Assembly: GCA_010015805.1 (NCBI GenBank)
Contig: ML978122.1
Location: 716,453 to 780,452 of the forward strand
Length of the DNA: 64,000 nucleotides
Source: Rhizodiscina lignyota
Taxonomy: Eukaryota; Ascomycota; Dothideomycetes; Aulographales; Rhizodiscinaceae
Reading direction: 5' to 3'
Part shown: piece by piece, positions 12,503 to 24,400 of the stretch
Position numbering within the stretch: the stretch's first letter is position 1
Layout of the letters: each line of letters begins with the position of its first letter
Made by a program: the position numbers and the translations under genes
The notes under the pieces: generated by a model
The model's input: only the letters and a program-made list of their open reading frames with translations
Databases searched by the model: none
Told to the model about the DNA's origin: nothing

Positions 12503-14754
12503 TCAACCGACGCCAGATCCATTCATGCCGTTACTGGACCATCCAGCAGATCCGATACCTGGACAAGCGCATCCCGGGCCGTGAAGTTGACTGTGGACTC
12601 GCGCCTCCGCGACGGCTTGGGCGTGTACGTACTCGGCGCCAATGGGGCAGCGACAATCCAGGCCGTGCATTCGAGTGTGTGCTTCGACCTGTGCTTTTGC
12701 CTGGACGACGGAGCCGCCGGGGCAGTTGCACGTTGGGCCGTGGATTTGGGAGAATACGTTGCAGCGAACAACTTGACTAGGAGGGGACGACACTGCGGGC
12801 GTAGTGGCGGCGAGATGTGGAGTTGGGTGCAGCGAGGCGGGGGCTGGAGACTGTGCGATGCTCTGTGGCTGCATTGGCATGCTTGGGATAGGGCATGCAC
12901 AGCCTGGACCGTGAAGTGGCGTCGTTGTGGGGGCGGCAAAGCTATTGAAAGTATTTTCGATAGGTGCGGGATTCTGATGGCCGCTGTGAGTGAGACAACC
13001 AACGCATTGACAACCATCGCCGCAATGGCAGGTACCAGTCTGATCGTTACAGCCTGGGTAGGTGTAGGACTGTAGGAAGAACGATGATGGTGACAAGGTT
13101 GTTGTCTCTTCGCTGTTGTGTGGGCTATCTTGGTCAAATTGAGCAAGAATACCATTGTGTGCGTCGAAAGTTGTGGATGGGATTGCATGCGGTGAGGTAC
13201 TCCCATTGACCCTCGGGCTTCCGTGGTGACTGGTATTGTGACTGCCATTCGTACCATTAGATGCCGAGCCGGGTCTGATGTGAAAGTTTTCCAACTCTTG
13301 TGTTGGTGTTGGTTGTGGATGCATGAGATTCCGAAGTTGAGGCGGTTGATTCGTTGCCGATTGGAATACCGGGTTATCAAAGTTCCAGGAGCCATTTTGG
13401 TTGATGTATGACATTCCTGTTGGATCCTCATGAGATGTGAGTTCGTAGTAGTATTTCACATACTCGGTCGTTGCTTTATTCTTAGGGTGCACTTGACACG
13501 CAAAGCAGGCACAGTTATCACCGCAACTACAGGAGGGCTCGGGCTCGGGCTCGGGCTCAGATGTTGCATTCAATCCACCAAATGTCGAAACTCCAGAGGC
13601 CGTGATATAGTTTGCGTTGCCTGTCTGAGGGAACGCAGCGGTTGACTCCATGCTGAATTGTGGAATAGGGTGTAACGATTGCGCTTGATTCTCAATTCCT
13701 GACATTTGCGATTGGATGACTCGTTGAAAAATGTGTGGCCCGCGTACCATGCGGTAATCTCCATGACTTCCATTGATAGGAGTATTGTTCGTGTGGTGTG
13801 TTTGAGCTTGTTCCGTAGATTCGCTCGAAGGAGGGATATTGCTGGTTCGAGATGTTGATCGATCTGCGCTTGGCCGAGAAACAGCGGCGCCAGTATGGTT
13901 CTCGGGGGTGGAAAGGTGTCGAGATACCCCGTTCACCTCAAAGGGTAAGTGAGTGACATCGGGATATGCTTCGTTCCAGCCAATCTCGTCAGTCGCCCGG
14001 TAACCACCGATGCCAAACATGCCCAGACGCAATTGAGCTCTGGGGTCGGCTTGAGAGGGTTGAGCATTGGGAGTTGTAGATCCATTACCGACATTCTGGG
14101 CACTGGCTCCAGTAGATCCACTATGGGAGCCATCGGCTTGCGGCGCTGGTCCGCCGCAGCAAGACTTGGGCTCGAGAGTATTCTCAGCTTCTTCGATGGT
14201 AGATCCATTGACCATCTGAGAAATGCTGGCAGGGGTTCCGTTCAGAGCTTTCTCCACAGTTGATGGAGTGACGCTACTGCCTGGTTTCCGGGCCTTGCCC
14301 TTCTGGACTCGATTTGGACCACTGGCCTGGGGGGAAGAACAGTCGCAATCATTATTTGCTATGCCACGTTAATAAGACTCGAAAGTGATGACGAAAGGAT
14401 TATACATACTCTTGGGGATTGCATAGTTGACCACAACTCTTTCGCAGCTGCAAGAGCCTACTGGGTGAGGGCAAGCACTGAGAGGCCTGCCTGGTTTTCG
14501 AACCTCGACCAGTACACGATCTTTGTGGGTGCACTTCGAAGACCTGTGGCCGCGAATACATGGACCGCTGCAGCTGTGATTAGTAACACTGAACAGCTAG
14601 GTTCGCAGCAAGATGAAGCGGAAGGCCAGAGACGAGCTGAGGGTAGAAGATGGCTGTGTGCAGCGAAAGAAAGTGTGAAGGGCAAGTGCGCGGATTCCTG
14701 TGTCACTTACCACGCGACCTTCTTCTTCTCGCCGTTGATCTCGATCTCCGGCAT
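12503..14754 (-). CDS. Copper-fist transcription factor with Cys-rich C-terminus
   Basis: Copper-sensing regulator of the Ace1/Mac1/Cuf1 family, 685 aa. Exons 14754-14711, 14567-14410 and 14358-12503, phases agree. Residues 1-56 form the copper fist: MPEIEINGEKKKVACGPC, GHRSSKCTH and the KPGRPL minor-groove motif. The middle is Ser/Thr/Asn/Pro-rich. Two Cys blocks of the CxCxxxCxCxxCxxH kind found in Mac1/Cuf1 (SCSCGDNCACFACQVH and HCGDGCQCVGCLTH) should bind Cu(I). After them come four HGPxCxCP motifs at about residues 550, 607, 632 and 660, the last close to the C-terminus. A short Pro-Glu repeat (13541-13559) precedes the first Cys block. Whether it activates under high or low copper cannot be decided from sequence. 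Confidence 0.93.
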
Positions 14755-15903
14755 GTTTGCTGTCTGCTAGAGAAGATGCGGGTAACATCAGCGTCGGCTC
14801 GGCAAAATCCTGCCATATCGTGAGCGGTGAGCTATCAGCATCAATCGATGCAGCACGCATGCGAGTTGAGCAAGGTCCAAAGAGCGGGAGCAAGAGTTCA
14901 AGAGCGCAAGTAGACGGGAGGATTCAAAGTCAAAAGGTGAGGGAGCGTCGCAGGAGATGACACACATTGGTTTGCGCACGCCTTAACGCATCGGCTGCGA
15001 CGCAAGCGCGAACAGATGAGCCTCTCCTCGAACCGAAGAACTGGATACGCGACGGCTGGCTGACAATTCCAAGGGTTTGTTACTTGGTTAATGGCAGCGC
15101 AGTGCTGGAGTAGTTCCCCTCCCACGCTCTTGTTGGTGCGATGAGTGAATATGAGCAAGTTTTCTGGCGACCGCTGTAAGCGTGTCGAGCAAACGGGGAG
15201 CGGCGTCCGGTCAAATATTGCGAGGCCAAGGTTTGCTGCGAGGTAACACGCAGTGTTCTCAGCTGGAGGCGCACGGGAACCGCCTTCCAAGTGCCGAGAG
15301 GAGGTTGTACAGGAGAGAGTGGTGAGGTTGAGAGAGGAGAGTTCAAGACGCTCGGGGCAGTGGCATGCAAGAAACGGGCGCAGGGGGCGCTAACGGGTGC
15401 TGGAAGAGGTTAGCGCGTCCATGCCCTGCAGCGGCAGCCGCATCGATCTTTGGATTTGGCGGGGCGCCCAGACCGTCATGCCACCAAGTGCCACGCCATA
15501 TCAGAAATAATTCTGGTCCATCTATCTCCGCGCTCTTCGATAGACCTTTCAGTTGTCCTCTGCACGTTGTTTTCAATGCTCAGGCCAAAAGTCGAGGTTC
15601 GCGTGATCCCGTGACTCGACTTCTCCGCTGACACTGACTCGGGAGGCCGGCTCAAATCTGCGGCAGAGGCGGTTATTGGACTTCAACTCCTCCGATATTG
15701 CTTCTTTCTGTAGACATCGAAATCCTTCTGAAACAGGGTGTTGTCCCCTTTCGATCCGCTCCAATCGCCCTCGTTGCGGTCCCAAGAAGCGGCTATCTGG
15801 GATAACACTACGCGCCCGTTGGGAAGCGTTTCCGCTAAGACTGCTTACCCGTTTCATCTGTTTGGTGTCCACGCGAGCCTTGTACGTTGCTTTAATTTGA
15901 AGC
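14755..15903. other. Divergent intergenic region, no gene seen
   Basis: About 1.15 kb between the copper-fist gene and the methyltransferase gene, which are transcribed away from each other. Several overlapping short frames occur, none with motifs or supportable splice structure. Confidence 0.5.
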
Positions 15904-16957
15904 ATGGCAGATGTCAAGGGGCAAGAGAACGGCGATGATGCATATGATATGTTCCAAGAGCCAGAGGACTTCTACCAGGCGCCAAAGGAGCCAACATTTG
16001 CCGAGCACAAACTCCTGTCAGGCAAAGCACTCAAAGTCCGCCTTGTCGGACACAATCCGCTGTGGGTAAGATGAAACAGTATTGCTGTCGATCAGATAAC
16101 GCAATGCTCCATGTCAATTTAAGCTTTCTCGTCCCGTCGTTCACCCATGCGTTCGTTTCAATCAAGTCAGACTCGAAAGAGTATCTCAATTACCTAGTTC
16201 GGCAGAATGTCTAACTCTATCAGGGACATTATCTTTGGAATGCCGGTCGAACTCTTGCAACATATCTCGAGGAACATTCCGAAAAGCTAGTAAAGGGCCG
16301 CTCAGTCCTTGAGCTTGGAGCAGGTGGTGGTCTCCCCAGTCTAGTGGCCGCTCTAAACGGCGCCTCGACAGTTGTCGTAACCGATTACCCTGACCCCGAA
16401 CTCATCGAAAATCTGGCGTACAATATCGAAGCGAATTCAGCCGTACGAGCTAAAGGCAATATCTCCGCAGAGGCAAGGAATGCTCCATACTTCTCAGCCG
16501 GATGTTCACTGACTCATGTAGGGCTACCTCTGGGGCTCACAGGTAAAGGCGCTCTTCTCCTATTTGATATCGGACGAGACAGAGTCGACGACCTATGCAG
16601 ATGGTTTTGATACTCTGATACTTGGAGACTTGCTCTTCAATCATTCCGAACACTCAAAGCTGGTCGATACCATCCTCATGTCTATGAAGCGATCAGCCAA
16701 TTCAGTCGCGCTGGTATTCTTTACACCTTACCGTCCATGGCTATTACAGAAAGACCTTGCGTTCTTTGACCTCGCCCGTGACGCAGGCTTTGACGTACAG
16801 AAAGTCTTCGAGAAGGTCATGGACAAGGTGATGTTCGAAGAAGATCCAGGGGCAAGTGGCTTGATATGCAATGTGATGGTATCGCGCTAATACAAGCTGA
16901 CAGGATGAATTACTCCGCCGTACTGTCTATGGCTACGAGCTCCGGTGGAAGACTTGA
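15904..16957 (+). CDS. EFM7: Protein N-terminal/lysine methyltransferase, EFM7/NNT1 family, with two GC-AG introns
   Basis: S-adenosylmethionine-dependent methyltransferase of the METTL-type family; the yeast relative modifies the N-terminus and Lys3 of elongation factor 1A. Four exons: 15904-16065, 16224-16472, 16522-16851, 16904-16957, giving 264 aa, close to the family's usual 260. Motif I is [14 protein letters not shown], post-[16 protein letters not shown], and motif IV-like text is [15 protein letters not shown]. Exon 4 encodes [17 protein letters not shown], the expected C-terminus. Intron 1 is GT-AG, but introns 2 and 3 start with GCAAGG and GCAAGT; reading through either would change frame or replace the C-terminus. 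Assignment to Efm7 rests on overall pattern and length. Confidence 0.9.
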
Positions 16958-17335
16958 AATGTGCCTGCGAAAAGAAGCTCCCCGTTCCAAACCTGGGTGT
17001 CATGGCCGCGCGATACGCGAACGAAATCCTCCACGAACTCCAATATCTACAACGTGTACCGGGGCCGAAGTGCATTGCGTATTATTACAAGTTGCTTCTG
17101 AGGTGTACCATTTCACAGTCAAGGTTCGCCATACTACTCCGCGGAATTGTGTCGCGGAGATGGAACGGATCTCGGCTTGGGGTCGCTCAAGTTTGATTGC
17201 GTTGGCATCTTGGCGGGCGAAGTCGAGGCGTGAGTTGAGCAGAACAAGACGATGGAGATCGATAAGGGTGTGGAGGGGTTTCGCGAAATTGAACCGAATG
17301 GTGTAAGAGCTGTGGTGCCTCAAGCTTCGGTTTAA
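16958..17335 (+). pseudogene. Coding-like relic directly after EFM7
   Basis: In one frame the plus strand reads 17102-17228 as an open stretch containing QGSPYYSAELCRGDGTDLGL and LKFDCVGILAGEVEA, meets TGA at 17229, then continues in the same frame through MEIDKGVEGFREIEPNGVRA to TAA at 17333. Upstream, another frame reads MAARYANEILHELQYLQR from 17002. The texts look protein-like but no splice sites join them into one frame. No family was recognised. It may be a decayed small gene or an unusually spliced one. Confidence 0.3.
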
Positions 17336-18054
17336 GAAGTGCGATATCTCCTATTACAAGTAGTATTAATGATTTCCTTCCCTCTGATCGCTGGTTCGTC
17401 ATCTACGCTGTTAAAATTCAATTCCATTGGGAATGACTCTATGGGAAGATGCTTAGGCGGTGGGCTAGGGATAGTGATGCGCATAGAATTGAAATAAACT
17501 TGTGTAAGTTGATTGGCGATAGCTTGAATCATGGAATCCTGCTAATGATGGAATGCGATCGCTGAGCTACTCAGGGGATGAAGAGAGTTGCTTAAAACGC
17601 ATCCTAACTTCTTTAGTCAGTAGGCGTGAATGCCATAATGCCAGAGCTGAAACTCTAATCGGTACAGATGCAATGAACGTTTGATGTTGACAGATGTTGT
17701 ACAAAGAATGCAAAATTGAGCTCGGCTCCTGACTCACCAGCAAAGGCACCTTCCGAAAACGGCATAAACCCCCGACGCCGAGTGCCCCGCAATATGGAGA
17801 TCCTCAAGATACAAGACGACAGAGTCAGACGTGCATTCATTTCAAAGCCCAGTCTGCTTGAATCCCGGGAGAGTAGCGGTCCTGATTCAGAAATTGGTTC
17901 TTCGCCAAAGATCCATCCGGCCGTGAGTAATCTTGATCGTCAATTGGAAGCCGTATTTATTGACGGCGCTCGTCACCGGTAGAGCGAGGACATTTTCACT
18001 GCATTTTCTCCCACCCTTTTTCTTGACATCAATTGCCACAATTTATTACTCAAT
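17336..18054. other. Intergenic, no gene seen
   Basis: About 700 bases upstream of the P1 peptidase. A frame at 17716-17982 is open but has no motif and no ATG at its start; regarded as non-coding. Confidence 0.4.
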
Positions 18055-19260
18055 ATGTCTACAACTACGGGCTCGTCTCGATGCCGTATCCGCCAACTCC
18101 TCCCCAACCTTCATCTCGGGGACCATCCCACTGGAAAACTCAACTCGATTACCGATGTTCCTGGAGTCCTCGTCCACACCAAGTCCATTCACAGTGCGCC
18201 GTCAGCACCTGAAGGTCACATTAATACCGGAGTGACAACCATACTCCCACGAAAGGACTTCTTCAAATCAGCCTGCTATGCTGGAATATTCCGCTTTAAT
18301 GGTAGTGGCGAACTGACAGGGTCACACTGGATCGAAGAGACGGGATTGCTACACTGCCCTGTCGTTTTGACAAATAGCTTCAGTGTGGGTGCAGCATACA
18401 CCGGGATATATGAGTACTGCGTACGTGAATATAGTTCAGAGGATGGGGAGGTGGATTGGTTCATGCTGCCCGTCGTCGGGGAGACTTTCGATGGGTATCT
18501 GAATGATATCGGCAAGTTTGCAGTTACCTCGAAGGACATTGTGGAAGGAATCGAGAAGGCATCAAGCGACAGGGTTGAAGAGGGGAATACCGGCGGCGGA
18601 ACTGGCATGATGTGCCATGGATTCAAGGGCGGCACTGGGAGTGCAAGTCGGCTAGTGAAAGGAAAGATCGGGCGTCCAGATGGATCTCTTGAAGACACTC
18701 AGTATACAGTCGGGACTCTGGTGCAGGCGAATTATGGGAAGAAGCCGGACTTGAGGATTTCAGGTATACCAGTTGGCAGGATTCTAGAGAAGCAAGACAA
18801 GACGCCGGAGCAAGAAGCCCAAGATATTGCCATTCGAGAAGCGAAGGACAAGAAAGATGGAAGCATTATCGTAGTAATCGCAACAGATGCTCCACTGCAT
18901 CCTCTACAGCTGCAGAGACTAGCGAAAAGAGCAACGGTCGGTCTTGCGCGGGTTGGCGGACAAGGTCACAACCCATCCGGCGACATCTTCCTGGCGTTCT
19001 CCACTGCGAAAGAAGTCCCTGTGCAGAGTGTCGGGGCATCTCATCGTGCTGTGGATCCTTGGATACCATCTACGTTCAACATTGATGTCGTCGATGACAA
19101 CACCATCAACAGCCTCTTTGTGGCAGTGGCAGAAGTTGTTGAAGAGGCTATATACAATGCGCTGTGCATGGCTGAGAACATGGTGGGGCTTCGAGATCGA
19201 AAAGTTGACGCACTGGATCTGGAAAAGGTGCGCGAAATCGTTGGGCGCTATGAGATGTGA
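18055..19260 (+). CDS. P1-family (DmpA/BapA-like) aminopeptidase, peptidase S58
   Basis: Intronless gene for a 401-aa enzyme of the self-cleaving N-terminal-nucleophile type that releases N-terminal amino acids, including D- or beta-residues, from small peptides. Seen in the sequence: ITDVPGVLVHT near the N-terminus, INTGVTTILP, NSFSVGAAYTGIYEYC, the GGGTGMMCHGFKGGTGSASR block (179-199) and DGSIIVVIATDAPL, where the family cuts itself before Ser. Here that is Gly269-Ser270, predicting subunits of about 269 and 132 residues, close to bacterial DmpA. No signal peptide or membrane segment is visible, so a cytosolic enzyme is likely. Absence of introns and bacterial-type family could mean old transfer, but codon use does not stand out by eye. 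Confidence 0.92.
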   Translation: MSTTTGSSRCRIRQLLPNLHLGDHPTGKLNSITDVPGVLVHTKSIHSAPSAPEGHINTGVTTILPRKDFFKSACYAGIFRFNGSGELTGSHWIEETGLLHCPVVLTNSFSVGAAYTGIYEYCVREYSSEDGEVDWFMLPVVGETFDGYLNDIGKFAVTSKDIVEGIEKASSDRVEEGNTGGGTGMMCHGFKGGTGSASRLVKGKIGRPDGSLEDTQYTVGTLVQANYGKKPDLRISGIPVGRILEKQDKTPEQEAQDIAIREAKDKKDGSIIVVIATDAPLHPLQLQRLAKRATVGLARVGGQGHNPSGDIFLAFSTAKEVPVQSVGASHRAVDPWIPSTFNIDVVDDNTINSLFVAVAEVVEEAIYNALCMAENMVGLRDRKVDALDLEKVREIVGRYEM

Positions 19261-19524
19261 AGGGTTATTTTGAATTGTGGACGCAGCGTCGGAGTAGATG
19301 TCACAATCCATCGAGGCCAGCATTTTCTGCTGCGCTTTTACACACGCCATTCAGCGATTTGGATGATTGGGGTCAAACGTTGAGCTAGCAAATTAGTATC
19401 TTCTAAAGCTATAGACAGTCTAATCTGCTCAAGGGACAGTTGTCCCTGTTTCTCCGACAGTATCAGTCCCATTGAAGAACCCACACAGCACACCTGATCC
19501 TCATTTCACTGTTCACATATCTTC

Positions 19525-21067
19525 TCAGCGTCGAGATAGAGCTTTTAAATGTCCAAATTTCTCTCGGAAGAACCACGATGCAATCGTCAAGCCTGTAATT
19601 GGAACCGCAAATACCCAGTACAGCCAAAAGTTTTGCGAAACCGACCATTGTGCAGGCTGTTCCGCTGTCCCTGGACTGAAACTGAAGAAGCTCATACTGA
19701 ACAAAGTCTTATTTGGCCGTCAGCATTGATACTTCACTTCCGAAATCATCAAAACCTACTGCAATGAAAGTAGCAGGCAAGAACGACATTGTCACGACCG
19801 CGATGACCTTCATTGCCGAACTGTCACTTTGCGCTGCCTTTCCCAAATTATGCATTACTTGACTGTCTCGCTGGGCGATCAAGTCATGTGCCTGGAGTGT
19901 CGTTAGTATTTACTGTTTCCAACCGATTGGGGAGGCTTGCCAGTGAGATCTCATTGTGTAGCCTGTCCTTGTTTGATTCTGAACGCATCATCAGTGCACG
20001 AAGCATCTCAACCTGAAATTCCAGACTGTCATGGACTTTCTTATGTTCCCGTGTCTCTTGGCTATCGGGATGTTTCAACTCGGCATCCTTGAAAAGTCCG
20101 AAGCATTCCCGTTGCATTCGCTCAAGCCCAGTGATTGTCACTTTGAGGGTCTCGGATGAATGGATCGCATGCCTGCTTGCCTCATGCAGTGTCAAGAACT
20201 GGTTTCCTCCTGTTACAGACACAATTCGGTTCTATCGCACTTCAGTATCGTTGGGAAATAACTTAATCAACAGATCTCGACGTACCTCCTCAACCGCTCT
20301 GACGACGTCTCGTATAGCCCATATAGATTGATCATAGAGATTCAGAATCGTTTCGATAACAGGGAGATACAGCGAGAATGGCGTAGAAGTTGTTTCACTT
20401 CTCCAGTTTGCTTGCGACAGTAGTATGCTCGGCAAATCTATTGTGGATGGCAATCCGATGCACAGAATGCGGTGTTGGTTTGGTGTCCAGTATGAAAACA
20501 AGGTCAGTTGCTGCCAAACATATTGCGTATTGGAGATGTTGTGGAAACTGATCATCTTTATCTGGCAACGGAACCAGGATCCTGTCCATATTTCAGTGTG
20601 ACTGTGCACCATCATTTACATGCAGCTGTCCTTACTATGAAGATTGAGGCGCCCCTTCTCATTGCGTTCCTCATCGAATCCAAAGAAGCCATTGGATTGC
20701 TGATACAGACTCGTATAAAGCAATTCGGGTATGCAGAAGAATCGGCGGAGGTCATCAGGAAACTGGTTTGGGATCGAGAAGATGTCCTGAACAATCAAGC
20801 TGTTCCACCATTAATTATACGCGTATAAATGCGGAACTGATATTGCTTCGTACAAGTACTGAACTGGAGAGGCTGAAGCTGTCTGTATTTGATATAGCAT
20901 TCAGTGTTTCATTCCTTCGGAATTTACGTTCTTTAGCGTACCTGCGCTTCATGGATGTCGATTGCAGTCTTTATCCATGTTCCGGATACTATGGGACTTA
21001 ATAAAATCCTCGCATGGGACACATTACAAGCCTTACAAGAACGCTGCAACAAGGTTGCGGATGCCAT
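19525..21067 (-). CDS. CorA-like Mg2+ transporter-domain membrane protein
   Basis: Member of the large filamentous-fungal CorA-like/ZntB-like family, often near incompatibility genes. Supported exons: 20786-20636, 20581-20286, 20231-19941, 19891-19760, 19707-19525; phases agree. Text matches the family in order: FCIPELLYTSLYQQSNGFFG, WFRCQIKMI, YDQSIWAIRDVVRAVEE, LHEASRHAIHSSETL, EISLAHDLIAQRDSQVM, then two membrane helices (MKVIAVVTMSFLPATFIA and NFWLYWVFAVPITGLTIASW) and a short basic tail. The GMN signature of true CorA channels is replaced by FSMSFF after helix 1, so Mg2+ transport is doubtful. Intron 19892-19940 is GC-AG. The 5' end is unsettled: candidate coding text near 20820-20880 and an ATG at 21067 could not be joined with certainty. 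It is divergent from the NLR at 21409. Confidence 0.8.
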
Positions 21068-21408
21068 TCGGCAGAGGCAGCGACTCAGAGGGAAGCAAAC
21101 ACCAAATTAGCAACTTCTAGATATAGAGCTATATTTGATCTAGAAATGCTGACCAAAACCATAAGGAAACAATTGAGATATGGCGAGGCTCCATGAAAAT
21201 GAGCGAGGCTGGGTTTCACGGGGCTGCGCCAAACCAGCCTGTGGGTGGCGCTGTTGTTCAACACCACCCATGTTCGGCGTCTCGTGCTGTCACCTCGCAA
21301 GGCTGAGCAATGACAGCTTCAGAGCCTCAACCCATCTTCAGAATAATTCGAAACGAGATCAGCAAGCTACCACACTGACAAACACTTCGACGGCCCTCAG
21401 CTTCATCG
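21068..21408. promoter_or_regulatory. Divergent promoter region of the CorA-like and NLR genes
   Basis: About 340 bases between the CorA-like gene and the NLR start. No repeat or known operator stands out. If both genes are transcribed, this short stretch must serve both. Confidence 0.35.
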
Positions 21409-24400
21409 ATGAGTCTCCAACAGGAGCGAGTTCCTATCTCTGCGGAAGCATACCAGATAGGATGGGTGTCCGCACTGCCACTCGAACTGGAGGCAGCGAA
21501 GAGAATGCTTGATGAAGAGCATGAAAACAAGATCCCTCAAAGCAGACACGACCACAACGTATACACGCTCGGCAGGATCGGTCCTCACAATGTTGTTCTC
21601 GTCTGCTTGCCAAGCGGTCGAATGGGTACGAACAGCGCGGCAGCTGTGGGCCGAGACATGATCTCAACATTCCCTGCTCTCCGATTCATACTCATGGTCG
21701 GCATTGGCGGCGGTGTTCCGAGCGAAATGGCGGATGTGAGACTTGGAGACGTTGTTGTCGGTCGACCACAACAAGGATACGGCGGAGTAGTGCAATACGA
21801 TTTCGGGAAGGCTAGGCCAGACAGATTTGAGCATACCGGCCATCTCAACGCCCCGCCATCGATCTTGCTTAGTGCGATCTCGAAACTGCAAGCAGACAAG
21901 ACAAATACCACGAACGAGTTTGCTAAATATCTTTCACCTTCCATTCACACGCGCGACGAAGCCGGGCCGGATCTCTTGTTTGAGGCAAGCTACAACCATG
22001 AAAACGTGGAGGAGGACCATTGTGAATCCTGCAGCACACAGAGATTGGTGAAACGGAACGAAAGAAGGGTGGGAGAGAAGACCATCATCCACTATGGACT
22101 CATTGCATCCGGCAATGAAGTGATGAGATCAGGCGTGGAGCGTGATCGGATCAACAAGGAGTTCCATGGTGGTGTGCTCTGCTTCGAGATGGAAGCGGCA
22201 GGGCTAATGAACAACTTTCCATGTCTCGTAGTCCGGGGCATCTGCGACTACTCCGACTCGCATAAAACAAAGAACTGGCAGAAGTTTGCGGCAGCGACAG
22301 CAGCAGCACATGCGACGAGGCTTCTCCTTCTTGTCCCTCCGGCCGACATTAGCTCTGTGCGTACTATAGCTGAACGCAGAAACGATCTTCTCTTGACTCT
22401 CTACACGTGTCCCTATGAGGACCGTAAGAACAGGAATGCAGAGCGAACGCCAAGGACCTGTGAATGGTTCACCAACCACCCGCTCTTCCAAGGATGGAAA
22501 AGTGATACGCAGTCGTCGACGCTGCTCTGGGTCTCTGCGGATCCAGGTTGCGGAAAATCAGTGCTGGTAAAGTACTTGGTCGACCACGTTCTCAGCAACA
22601 CACCTGAGAGGACGACATGCTACTTTTTTTTCAAAGATGACTTCGAGGACCAGAGGACCGCTGCATACGCTCTTTGTGCGCTACTTCGTCAACTCTTTAT
22701 TGCACGGCCATATCTCATGACGGAGCAGATCCTCGACGTGATCGACAGAGATGGCAGGCATCTTATAGAGTCATTCCGTCGTTTATGGGAAATTTTTGAG
22801 GACGTGGCTAGTAATACGGAAGTCGGAGAAATTGTTTGCATTTTAGACGCTCTGGATGAGTGCCGCAGTAACGACCAAGCCGCGCTTGTTCAAACGCTGG
22901 AGCACTTCTACTTGTCACCACCAAAGCATACCAAGCTGAAATTTTTATTGACAAGTCGTCCGTACGGCAACTTGGTGGAAGAATTTCACGGCCTCGAACG
23001 TCGCCATCCTACCATACACCTCAAGGGCGAAGGGAACGAGGAGGTCCAGCAAATTTCGCAAGAAATTGACCTTGTGCTTCAAGCAAGAATTGACGAAATA
23101 GGTCGTCGGAAATCCCTGAAGTCAGATGAACGCCAATTTCTAAAGGAACAGTTTTCCAGTGTTTCGAATCGGACTTACCTCTGGGCCACACTGGCTTTGG
23201 ACGTTGTCCAGAACAATACCGGATTCACCAAAGGTGAAGTTCGGAGAGCGATACGAAGGCTACCTCAAACGGTGGACGAGGCTTACGATAGGATACTTAA
23301 CAGAAGTTCTAATGAGAAAAGGGCTAAGATCCTTTTACACATCGTTACCGCAGCTGTACGCCCATTGTCTGTCAAAGAGATGTCCGCCGCAATCGCCATT
23401 GACGGTATTCCTAAATCCGAGGCCGAACTACTGGAAGTTATAGAACCAGAACATCGATTCCGAATCACACTTCGAGATATTTGCGGCCTCTTTGTGATTG
23501 TCGTAGACGAGAAGGTATACTTGTTACGCCAAACTGCGAGGGAGTTTTTAGTCAAAGGATCAGAATCAATCGGTAATCCCGAGACTCACCTTAGCTGGAA
23601 GCATTCTTTACGACATTCCGATTCACACAGAATCCTAGCGGAACGTTGCATTTGGTATCTCACTTCAGATATCACGAACATGACCGATAAAAGCATTGAC
23701 CTTGAAGCTTCTGTAACCGCCTTCTTCAAATACTCTGCTGACCATTGGACGATACATTTCCGTGCTGGGTGTGCACACGAGGATGAGGAGCTCACTCGGC
23801 TGGCACTGGATCTCTGCACTCCAAGCTTACCCAAGTGCAAGGAATGGCTCTATTCCAGTGTTGAATCTTCGGAATCGCTGGGGATTGATCTGTCTTCATG
23901 TCTTAATATTGCTTCATATTTTGGACTTGAGGCCGTCGTCAAGGTCCTTCTCGATGATAGGCATGGCATAATGCTCACAGGGCCCGTCAAGAAACCACGG
24001 CCTGGAGTTTCTGCGAAATACCGCCTTGCCTTGAAAGCTGGCAAGCTCGGTACCCACTCGGCTACTGTTTCAATGACTCAAGCGTTTCAAATAGCTGCAC
24101 GCATGGGAAACCACCGTGTCGTCAAGCTCTTGCTTCAGACCAGGAAAGTAGCAGTTGACGCGAAGTCCTCTCATCTTGAAGGCACCATACTGTGGCCCAG
24201 TGCAACCCGTGGGGAGGATAAGATCGTGGACCTCTTAATCCGAGCTGGTGCAGATGTCAATTCAAATGGTGCGGGTGATTCCACACCCTTATTAGGTGCT
24301 GCCGAGCAAGGCTACGATAAGATCGTGGACATCTTAATCCGAGCAGGTGTAGATGTCAATTTAAAGAATACGGATGATATCACGCCCTTATGGTACGCTG

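Noticed and set aside
16224-16610. Methyltransferase ending at 16610 by reading through the second intron
   Set aside because: Readthrough leaves the family sequence after ISAE, while splicing with the GC donor restores [15 protein letters not shown] and full length.
17716-17982. Plus-strand open frame of 88 codons before the P1 peptidase
   Set aside because: It starts with TTG, has no motif, and a minus-strand frame overlaps it; looks like chance.
19708-19759. CorA-like protein ending at TAA inside 19708-19759
   Set aside because: Removing this 52-base GT-AG intron restores the second membrane helix that the family always has.
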